A stretch of DNA of 64,000 nucleotides. Source: Flavobacterium sp. TAB 87 (lineage in GTDB: Bacteria > Bacteroidota > Bacteroidia > Flavobacteriales > Flavobacteriaceae). The stretch is from assembly GCF_001529295.1 (NCBI RefSeq), contig NZ_LLWK01000034.1, positions 1 through 64,000 of the forward strand, in the 5' to 3' direction. Position 1 is the first letter of the stretch. Every line of letters starts with the position of its first letter. Below, in pieces: positions 57,263 to 64,000 of this stretch. The notes under the pieces were generated by a model. That model was not told the origin of the DNA and did not search any database. It saw only the letters and a program-made list of their open reading frames with translations. The position numbers and the translations under genes are program-made.

Positions 57263-57302
57263 AAAACTACATAAAAGATATTCTTATCCTTTATGTAGTT
57301 TT
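57263..57302 (+). terminator. hairpin terminator after the hemerythrin gene
   Basis: A perfect 13-bp stem (AAAACTACATAAA at 57263-57275 with its complement at 57290-57302) around a 14-base loop lies 118 bases after the stop. The stem ends in TTTT, so it works as an AT-rich intrinsic terminator in the plus direction. Confidence 0.6.
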
Positions 57303-57335
57303 ACTATCTTTATAAACTCAACAACATTTTATTTT

Positions 57336-57974
57336 ATGCAAGCCTCGAACCCCAATACACAAATTCAGCAAGAACTAGTTAATAGCATTATTCATGGCTT
57401 CGGAATCATTTTTGGCATTGTAGGAATTCCAATTCTAATCGCCTTTGCGATTAAAAGCGACAATACCTTAGGAGTTATAGGTGCTGCGATTTATGGCTTT
57501 TGTTTTCTGCAACTATTTACTTCTTCGACACTTTACCATGGTTTTCAACATGTACAAGCGAAACGCGTTTTCAAGATTTTGGATCATATCAGTATCTACT
57601 TCTTAATCGCAGGTACCTATACTCCATTTATATTAATTTATATGAATAATACTTTTGGTATTACTTTACTAGTAATACTCTGGAGTTTGACCGCATTAGG
57701 AATTGTATTTAAGATCTTTTTTACCGGAAAGTGGAATGTAGTTTCTACTCTTGCTTATGTCGCTATGGGTTGCATAATGGTCGTTGGCGGTCGCACCTTT
57801 TTTGATGCTATTCCGTCTGTAGTACTGACCATGATTCTTATAGGAAGTTTACTTTATCTTTTGGGCGTTATATTTTATCTGTGGACCAAATATCCGTACA
57901 ACCATGCAATCTGGCATTTTTTTGTTTTAAGTGCTGCTGTTTGTCACTATGTTGCCATTTTAATGGCCGTGTAA
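57336..57974 (+). CDS. hemolysin III family (PAQR-type) membrane protein
   Basis: This 212-aa membrane protein has seven hydrophobic segments. The family signature is clear: EELVNSIIHGFG-like start (QELVNSIIHGFGIIFG), SSTLYHGFQHVQAKRVFKILDH with the metal-binding His, AGTYTPFIL and, near the end, HAIWHFFVLSAAVCHYVAI with two more histidines. The homologues are PAQR-like and were first called hemolysins, but the real function in most bacteria is probably membrane or lipid homeostasis. It starts 34 bases after a hairpin terminator, so it is likely transcribed alone. Confidence 0.92.
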   Translation: MQASNPNTQIQQELVNSIIHGFGIIFGIVGIPILIAFAIKSDNTLGVIGAAIYGFCFLQLFTSSTLYHGFQHVQAKRVFKILDHISIYFLIAGTYTPFILIYMNNTFGITLLVILWSLTALGIVFKIFFTGKWNVVSTLAYVAMGCIMVVGGRTFFDAIPSVVLTMILIGSLLYLLGVIFYLWTKYPYNHAIWHFFVLSAAVCHYVAILMAV

Positions 57975-58039
57975 AGAATTATAAATTTAATTTCGAATTA
58001 ATAGCAATAGTTCCGACCTTTAAAATGTTTCCTATTAAA

Positions 58040-58813
58040 TTAAGTCTGTAATAAAATTACTGTTCCAAGCCCACCATCAGCGCAAACACTTACGATCGCT
58101 TTTTTACCAGGCCCTAATAGAGACAGCTCTTTAATCGCTTGGCTAATAATTCTTGCGCGAGTCGCTCCAAAAGGATGTCCTATGGCAATACTTCCGCCAT
58201 TTGAATTTAGATTGTCCCAAGGAAAAGCTCCAAAGCCGAATAAAATTCCCACATTTTTGAGGTGCATGGGATCTTCTAATAATTGAACGTTTGCTACTAT
58301 TTGTGCTGCGAATGCCTCGTGTATCTCCCATAAATCGATAGCTTCGTACCGCAACTTATGTCTGGCCAACAATCTAGGAATTGCAAAGGTAGTAGCCATC
58401 AAAAGACCTTCTTTTTCAATATTTACTGCATTAATTTCCCAATCGACCAACTGTGCCGCATACGAAGTTTTTGAAAATTTATCTTTCGCTTTTTCTCCAC
58501 AAACCCATAGTCCTGCTGCGCCATCGCTTAATAAAGATGAATTTCCAGCCGTGATTGAACCTTGACCAGATTTGTTGTCAAATACAGGATTGAGTTTTGC
58601 TAACTGCTCTAGACTTGTATTTGACCTCGGTATTCCATCCGTTTCAACATTACCAATCGGTAGAATTAGATCATCAAAAAAACCATTATCTCGTCCGTTA
58701 CTATAATTTTTATGACTGTTAAACGCTATTTCATCTTGTCGTTCTCTATTGATCTTTAACCTTTTTGTAGGTACAACTTGAATAAAAATCTTTTCACTTG
58801 TAAGTAGTGCTTG
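58040..58813 (-). pseudogene. truncated thiolase (acetyl-CoA acyltransferase) lacking its N-terminal half
   Basis: The minus-strand frame stays open from a stop at 58814-58816 down to a TAA at 58040, giving about 257 codons. It matches the C-terminal 60% of a FadI/AtoB-type thiolase: NRERQDEIAFNSHKN, SITAGNSSLLSDGAAG, IDLWEIHEAFAAQIVANV (catalytic His), GGSIAIGHPFGATRARI (normally GATGAR) and CADGGLGTVIL. The N-terminal domain with the acylated cysteine is missing, so it cannot catalyse the reaction. The upstream end abuts the 3' end of the phosphatase-family gene, as a deletion would leave. A downstream TTG at 58450 would give only 136 aa. It is best treated as a gene remnant. Confidence 0.85.
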
Positions 58814-58826
58814 TCAGCTCAAGCAC
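58807..58826 (-). terminator. GC-rich hairpin after the alkaline-phosphatase-family gene
   Basis: A perfect 7-bp stem (GTGCTTG at 58807-58813 with CAAGCAC at 58820-58826) lies just after the stop of the secreted phosphatase-family gene on the minus strand. No T-run follows, so termination activity is uncertain. It marks the junction with the truncated thiolase. Confidence 0.4.
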
Positions 58827-58835
58827 CTATAAATG

Positions 58836-59933
58836 CTATTTTTGAAGATTTAATATTTCTCCCTTCATGTCATTATCTTTCATAGTTGGCGCTAATAGTT
58901 TTAAGATACTTGGCGCGATCTGATTGCTGTACAATTGCTCTTTTGTTTGTACTTCTCCTAATACTTTAACATCTTTACCAAAGGCGACTAACCAAACTTG
59001 ATCTGCTCCTTTTACTTTCGAGTCGTGATTTCTCCACTCTTCTAATGGTTCTGTACCTCTCCCGTGATCGGTTGAAATAATAAAGATAGTATTGTTTTTA
59101 TAGAAAGAATCTTGCTGTGTAAACTCCCATAATTTTTTAATTAAGTGGTCTGTTGCGTGTGCTGAGTTTAAATAGGCACTATAGTTTCCGTCGTGCGCGA
59201 AGTCATCCGTCTCTCCAAAAGAAATATAAACTAATTCGGGATGTTTTCTCTTCATATATTCCAACGCATAATTGGATGTAAAAGCATCAAAACGAACGGC
59301 TTCCCAAGGGGATGGCAAGTTGGGTTGCAATTCATTTAAAAACTGCTCTCTTTCCGAAAGTTTTTGCCCTTTGGCTAACTCAAAACCTGCATTTACAGGA
59401 ACACCAGAACGTTCTTCGTTTATAATAAATGGCAATACATCCCAACTACCAAAAGCAGCAACTTTACCTTTATATTTAGGCTGATCGTTTAACTTTTCTA
59501 AAATAGTTTTATTGGGATTATTTTCTTTAGAATTACTTCTGATGTGTTTATCGTCTGCGGCTCCAGTTAATAATTCGTTGTATCCTGGATAAGAAAACCA
59601 TCTAGTATTCGTTAAGTTTACGTTGTTCTCATAATTTCGATTTCCGTGTAATTGTCCCATCTTAGCTACTTCATTCCAAAAAAACGGCATTAAGGCAACT
59701 CTTCGCTCTTCAGGTGTATCTCTCCAAAAGCTTTCTTTCAGTTCTTTTTTATCGTCAACATATTTCTTTTTACTCACTAATTTTTCATCGGCTCCCGTAA
59801 ATAATTCCTGCCAACGAAAACCATCTAGAGTAATAAAGACGACTTTAGGATTTTTGTTCGTCTGTTTTTGCTGTGCATTTCCTCCAAAAAAAGTAAAGAT
59901 TGCTACAGTTGCAAGTATAATCGATCTATTCAT
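58836..59933 (-). CDS. secreted alkaline phosphatase superfamily protein
   Basis: This 365-aa exported enzyme has a signal peptide (residues 1-20, ending GNAQ). Then follows an alkaline phosphatase/sulfatase-type core: KVVFITLDGFRWQELF supplies the first metal-binding Asp and the nucleophile-region Thr, YPGYNELLTG the next segment, FGETDDFAHDGN two metal ligands, and STDHGRGTEP the Asp-His pair. A phosphodiesterase or phosphatase active on nucleotides or other phosphate esters is expected. The family is often mislabelled phosphoglyceromutase in Bacteroidota. Substrate cannot be read from sequence. It probably acts in the periplasm. Confidence 0.85.
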   Translation of the reverse strand: MNRSIILATVAIFTFFGGNAQQKQTNKNPKVVFITLDGFRWQELFTGADEKLVSKKKYVDDKKELKESFWRDTPEERRVALMPFFWNEVAKMGQLHGNRNYENNVNLTNTRWFSYPGYNELLTGAADDKHIRSNSKENNPNKTILEKLNDQPKYKGKVAAFGSWDVLPFIINEERSGVPVNAGFELAKGQKLSEREQFLNELQPNLPSPWEAVRFDAFTSNYALEYMKRKHPELVYISFGETDDFAHDGNYSAYLNSAHATDHLIKKLWEFTQQDSFYKNNTIFIISTDHGRGTEPLEEWRNHDSKVKGADQVWLVAFGKDVKVLGEVQTKEQLYSNQIAPSILKLLAPTMKDNDMKGEILNLQK

Positions 59934-60554
59934 TTTATCTTATTTATTTAAGTGAATTTTTATTGATGCTTTTTATGTCGCCATTATTAGGCACAAAATA
60001 CTAGTATGTTTTTATAAGAAATTAAAGTTAAACATTCTTAACGAAATTATTTTTACAAATGTGACGGCATTTTTTTTATTTACCACAACTTATACGATTA
60101 AGAAATCTTTATTTCTTGGCGAGAATATGACATTGCAAGAATTAATTAAAAGAAGCATCATGATCGATTAAAATTTATTGCAGCTATATTCAGTATTGGT
60201 AAGAAATACTTTTTACATCCTTTTAGTGTCGTCTTCCACAAGTAGGATATTCATAAATTTTTTTTTTTTAAAACTCAACAATTCAATTAAAGTTGCTACA
60301 TAAAAAAGTACAAGTGAACTGAAAATTTTAATGAATTGCACTATTTACCTATAAAAAATTTGATTGACTTTCTATACTCTTTTCCTAATTTCTTAAAATT
60401 GCTAAAATGCAGTATTTTTAGTATCTTAACTACTTTAATTTTTGATAGCACAGTTTAAGATCTGTGAAAGAACTAGTATTAATTTGCAAAACTTTATATT
60501 TGAGTTGTTATATTTTTTCTGTAAGTTACCCGACAAACCTTCCAATTAAATTTT
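59934..60554. other. intergenic stretch with a possible kinase promoter box
   Basis: About 620 AT-rich bases separate the divergent secreted phosphatase and histidine kinase genes. TATATTTG at 60495-60502 is an exact TAnnTTTG box about 52 bases before the kinase ATG, but a TTG at the correct spacing is missing. A run of about twelve T residues occurs near 60258-60269. No gene or RNA was recognised. Confidence 0.4.
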
Positions 60555-63500
60555 ATGAATACATTTCTAAACGCCGAAGACGAAGAATCACGTCTCAAAA
60601 AATTAGAATTTTTTGATTTGCTCACTGTGCAAAAAAAGCCTGAGCTAGACATATTTACCGAGGGAGCGGCTTTAATAGCAGACTGTCCTGTTTCTCTGAT
60701 TTCTATGATGGGAAAGGATACGCAGAATGTACAAAGCTGCATTGGTTTGGCAGTAGACGTTGTGCCTCGTGAGAGTACCGTATGTCAATATGTGGTTGCT
60801 GCCAAGAAAACCTTGGTAATTACTGATACTTTGCAAGACGAACGTTCAAAAAGTAATTCAATCGTACTTGAGGCAGGAATACGTTTTTATGCAGGAATAC
60901 CTCTAAAAGATGATGAAGGTTTTGTATTAGGAACACTTTGCGTAATCGATTATAAGCCGAAAGAACTTACCGAGCGACAGCTAGATTCTCTGCATAAAAT
61001 GGCTGAGGCTATTACCAAGATTCTATTAGCTAAGAAAAGAAACATACAGTCCGATTATTTTGAAGAGATTGTAAGTATTTCAAATAATTTAATTATTGTG
61101 TTGGATGACAATCTAATTATTAAAGATGTAAATCCAGCATTGGAAGGAACTTTTAATGTAAAGAGGAAAGAAGCAATTGGGCAAAGTTTTTTAAAAATTA
61201 TAGGTAAAAAGTCAGAGGAACTAAAAAGTTTAAAAGAAGATCTTGAACGTACAGATAAGGTAGTTTTTACCACTAGTACAAAATTAAACAACTTGCCTGC
61301 CATAACAATCGAGTGGGTTTTAAAGCAAAAGGAGGATAAGTCAGATGTTTTTTGTTTTGGTAGAAATATTTCTAGTCAGATCGAAGAAAACCGAAAACTA
61401 GAAAACTCTGAGAGAAAATTCAAAAACTTTTTTCAAAATGCAATTGGTTTAATGAGTATTCACGACTTAGAGGGTAACATTTTGGACGTTAACCAAAAAG
61501 GACGAGAATTACTAAATTATTCTGCAGAAGAAATTAATGGAATGAATTTGAAGGATTTGGTTCCTAAACGAAATTGGAATTTACTTGATCAATACTTAGA
61601 GAACATTTCAGCTAAAGGTGAAGACGTTGGCAATATGCTACTCCAAAAGAAAAATGGTGAAGAAGTAATTTGGATGTATAGCAACATCGTAGAAGTTGAT
61701 GAAGAAGGTAAGCAGTATGTGGTAAGCACCGCTTTAAACGTTACAGATCGTGTGTTTCTCGAAAAAGATTTAATCTATACTAAAAAAATACTGGAGCAAA
61801 CTAACGAAGTGGCGCAAGTTGGTGGATGGGAACTAAACCTTAAATCAAACACCGTTTATTGGTCACAGTCGGTGAAAGAAATTCATAAAGTAGCGCCTGA
61901 CTTTACGCCAACTTTAGATAATGCAGTTGGATATTATAAAGGAGAAAACAGCATACGTCTAAATTTTTTAATTGAAAGAGCAATACAAGATGGCATTTCG
62001 TTCGATGACGAACTTCAACTTTTACGCGAAGACGAAGTTGTAATTTGGGTACGAATAAAAGGAGTTCCCGAGTTTGAAAATGGCGTTTGTACTAAACTTT
62101 TTGGCATTATTCAAGACATTGATCAGTCTAAAAAATTATACTTGGAACTGGCTGAAAAAGAGGCCATGCTGCAGTCGTTTATTAGGTATGCTCCTGTAGC
62201 TGTGGCAATGTTTGACAAGCAACTTAATTATTTGGCAGCTAGTGCTAATTGGGCAGAAGAAATCTCACTGACTGAAGCACAACTAATAGGCAAACATGTT
62301 TTTGAGATTACGACTAATGTTGCCGAAGAGAGAAGAAAAATTTACATCGAAGCTCTTAAAGGTAAATCGTATAAAAATGAAGATGTAACTATAAAACTTC
62401 CGAATAAAGAAGAAATTCAACATTATACTATAGAAGTTAGTCCTTGGTATCTTTCTGATGAGGTTATTGGAGGCATAATAGTTTCTACAAAGAACATTAC
62501 TGAAAGTGTTAAGACGACGCAAGAGCTTCAAGCAGCTAAAGAAATGGCTTTGATAGCTAATAGAGCCAAGTCTGAATTTTTAGCCAATATGAGCCATGAA
62601 ATTCGTACGCCTTTGAACGGAGTAATCGGGTTCTCTGACCTTTTACTTAAAACACCTTTAAATGAAACACAGGTTCAGTATCTTAATTATATTAATGAAT
62701 CTGGCGAAAGCTTGCTGACCATTATTAATGATATTCTTGACTTTTCTAAAATAGAATCGGGCAAATTAGAGCTTTTAATTGACAAGTGTAATATATACGA
62801 TTTGGTCAGTCAAGTGGTCAATGTAATACTGTACCAGTCGCAAAGAAAACATATTGAACTTCTTTTAAATATTGAACAAGGACTTCCAAAAACGTTATTG
62901 TTGGACGAGGCCAGAATTAAACAAGTATTAATAAATCTACTAGGCAACGCAGTAAAATTTACTGATAGTGGTGAAATTGAGCTTAAAGTAGAGAAGTTAA
63001 AGATTGATGATACTAATTTGACTTTGCGCTTTGCTGTTCGCGATACTGGTATTGGAATTCCGTTAGATAAACAACAGCGTATTTTTGATGCCTTTACGCA
63101 GGAAGACAGTTCAGTAAGTAAACGCTATGGAGGAACTGGTTTGGGTCTAACGATTTCGAATAATATTTTGAAATATATGGGAAGCCAACTGACGCTTACT
63201 AGTCAACTAACAGAAGGTTCTGTATTTTATTTTGATCTCACTGTACCTTACGAAATGGACAGTTTTGATGAAAGTGAAGATTTAAATATAGAGCGAGTAC
63301 TGATTGTAGACGATAACGAAAACAACCGAATTATTCTCCAACACATGTTGGCTTATAAAAATATCGATTCGAAATTAGCTGCAAATGGATTGGAGGCAAT
63401 TCAGATCTTGATGACTGGTGAACGATTTGATTTAATCTTGATGGATTATCGCATGCCTATAATTTCTGGCTTAGAAACTATTGAAAAAATCAAATTAATT

Positions 63501-64000
63501 TTTGAAAATCAGCACGAAATTTCACCTTTGGTGGTATTGCATACTTCTTCAGAAGAAGAAGAAATTATCAATAAATTTCGTCAAGATGAAAAGTCATTTT
63601 GTTTGCTTAAACCAATAAAATCTGAAGAATTGTATGCAACGTTAAGACGCGCAGTAAAAGCCAATACCAAGGTTGATGAGTCTACAGAACAGAATAATCT
63701 AGCTGATCAAGCGAATCTATTATTTGCAGAATCGCTAAATGTATTACTGGTCGATGACAATCCCGTAAATATGGTTCTCAATAGGAGAATGATGCAATCG
63801 CTGATTCCTGGTGTTGAATTAACAGAAATGACTGATGGTTTTCAAGCATTAAATGCCTGCAAAAACACACAATTTGATATTATTTTAATGGATGTTCAAA
63901 TGCCCGTTATGGATGGTATTGAAGCTACCAAACAAATACGCCTCAATGCAGAATATGCAAACGTGCCAATCATAGGAGTTTCTGCGGGTAATGTACTTGG
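60555..64000 (+). CDS. hybrid sensor histidine kinase (partial, runs off the right edge)
   Basis: The frame opens at ATG 60555 and stays open for 1148 codons to the window end, so the C-terminus is missing. Domains in order: a GAF domain (about residues 25-160, with ESTVCQYVVA and AGIPLKD); several PAS-type domains (about 165-655, for example FFQNAIGLMSIHDLEGNIL and YAPVAVAMFDKQLNYL); HisKA (His ~681 in NMSHEIRTPLNGVIGFSD); HATPase (LINLLGNAVKFTDSG, DTGIGIP, RYGGTGLGLTIS); a first receiver from about 914 (VLIVDDNENN, LMDYRMP); and a second from about 1062 (VLLVDDNPVN, LMDVQMPVMDG). No signal peptide or membrane helix is seen, so it is a soluble cytoplasmic sensor. An Hpt domain may lie beyond the edge. 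The stimulus is unknown. Confidence 0.93.
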   Translation, partial: MNTFLNAEDEESRLKKLEFFDLLTVQKKPELDIFTEGAALIADCPVSLISMMGKDTQNVQSCIGLAVDVVPRESTVCQYVVAAKKTLVITDTLQDERSKSNSIVLEAGIRFYAGIPLKDDEGFVLGTLCVIDYKPKELTERQLDSLHKMAEAITKILLAKKRNIQSDYFEEIVSISNNLIIVLDDNLIIKDVNPALEGTFNVKRKEAIGQSFLKIIGKKSEELKSLKEDLERTDKVVFTTSTKLNNLPAITIEWVLKQKEDKSDVFCFGRNISSQIEENRKLENSERKFKNFFQNAIGLMSIHDLEGNILDVNQKGRELLNYSAEEINGMNLKDLVPKRNWNLLDQYLENISAKGEDVGNMLLQKKNGEEVIWMYSNIVEVDEEGKQYVVSTALNVTDRVFLEKDLIYTKKILEQTNEVAQVGGWELNLKSNTVYWSQSVKEIHKVAPDFTPTLDNAVGYYKGENSIRLNFLIERAIQDGISFDDELQLLREDEVVIWVRIKGVPEFENGVCTKLFGIIQDIDQSKKLYLELAEKEAMLQSFIRYAPVAVAMFDKQLNYLAASANWAEEISLTEAQLIGKHVFEITTNVAEERRKIYIEALKGKSYKNEDVTIKLPNKEEIQHYTIEVSPWYLSDEVIGGIIVSTKNITESVKTTQELQAAKEMALIANRAKSEFLANMSHEIRTPLNGVIGFSDLLLKTPLNETQVQYLNYINESGESLLTIINDILDFSKIESGKLELLIDKCNIYDLVSQVVNVILYQSQRKHIELLLNIEQGLPKTLLLDEARIKQVLINLLGNAVKFTDSGEIELKVEKLKIDDTNLTLRFAVRDTGIGIPLDKQQRIFDAFTQEDSSVSKRYGGTGLGLTISNNILKYMGSQLTLTSQLTEGSVFYFDLTVPYEMDSFDESEDLNIERVLIVDDNENNRIILQHMLAYKNIDSKLAANGLEAIQILMTGERFDLILMDYRMPIISGLETIEKIKLIFENQHEISPLVVLHTSSEEEEIINKFRQDEKSFCLLKPIKSEELYATLRRAVKANTKVDESTEQNNLADQANLLFAESLNVLLVDDNPVNMVLNRRMMQSLIPGVELTEMTDGFQALNACKNTQFDIILMDVQMPVMDGIEATKQIRLNAEYANVPIIGVSAGNVL

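Noticed and set aside
1..64000. CRISPR array, tRNA, rRNA, integrase or intact insertion sequence
   Set aside because: Looked for by eye on both strands; no spaced direct repeats, cloverleaf or transposase was recognised. A computed search would be needed to exclude short or decayed examples.

Overview
The window looks like a chromosome segment of a Bacteroidota bacterium, most probably a member of the Flavobacteriaceae. The DNA is AT-rich, intergenic stretches carry the Bacteroidota promoter form (TTG, about 19 bases, TAnnTTTG), one secreted protein ends in a type IX secretion (T9SS) sorting domain, and the polysaccharide, enolase and aconitase genes are of Bacteroidota type. No tRNA, rRNA, CRISPR array or intact insertion sequence was seen.

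Positions 476 to 21804 (all minus strand) form a Wzx/Wzy-type exopolysaccharide or capsule locus. Read in the direction of transcription it has a nucleotidyltransferase, GDP-L-fucose synthase and GDP-mannose 4,6-dehydratase, a Wzx flippase, several glycosyltransferases alternating with three hexapeptide-repeat acyltransferases, a Wzy-like polymerase, a UDP-glucuronate decarboxylase (UDP-xylose supply), the Wza outer-membrane exporter, a Wzc tyrosine kinase, a VanZ-like protein, and the polyprenyl-phosphate sugar transferase that starts each repeat unit. A specialised NusG/UpxY-type antiterminator gene sits divergently at 22399. The PHP-type tyrosine phosphatase that normally counteracts Wzc is separate, at 46161 to 46895.

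Positions 22956 to 46152 look like accessory DNA lying between the two parts of the polysaccharide system. There are two small paralogous helix-turn-helix regulators, and a three-gene secreted-protein operon (T9SS cargo, a small secreted protein, and a four-FN3 beta-helix protein). There is also a membrane protein resembling a CPBP protease with a lost active site. The main item is a hybrid PKS-NRPS cluster, 30547 to 46152. Its first protein is A-T-KS-AT-ACP-aminotransferase. It is followed by two paralogous complete C-A-T-TE proteins and an Sfp-type phosphopantetheinyl transferase. Two termination modules, each with its own thioesterase, downstream of one PKS-aminotransferase line is the most unusual feature of the window. 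It suggests two related products, each built on a 3,4-diamino acid.

Positions 46896 to 64000 are mostly housekeeping: a decayed acyltransferase, a histone H1-like small protein with a clear terminator, enolase, a MerA-like flavoprotein, aconitase, a glutamate-synthase-domain protein, a hemerythrin protein and a hemolysin III protein. These are followed by a thiolase that has lost its N-terminal half, a secreted alkaline-phosphatase-superfamily protein, and a large hybrid histidine kinase that runs off the right edge.
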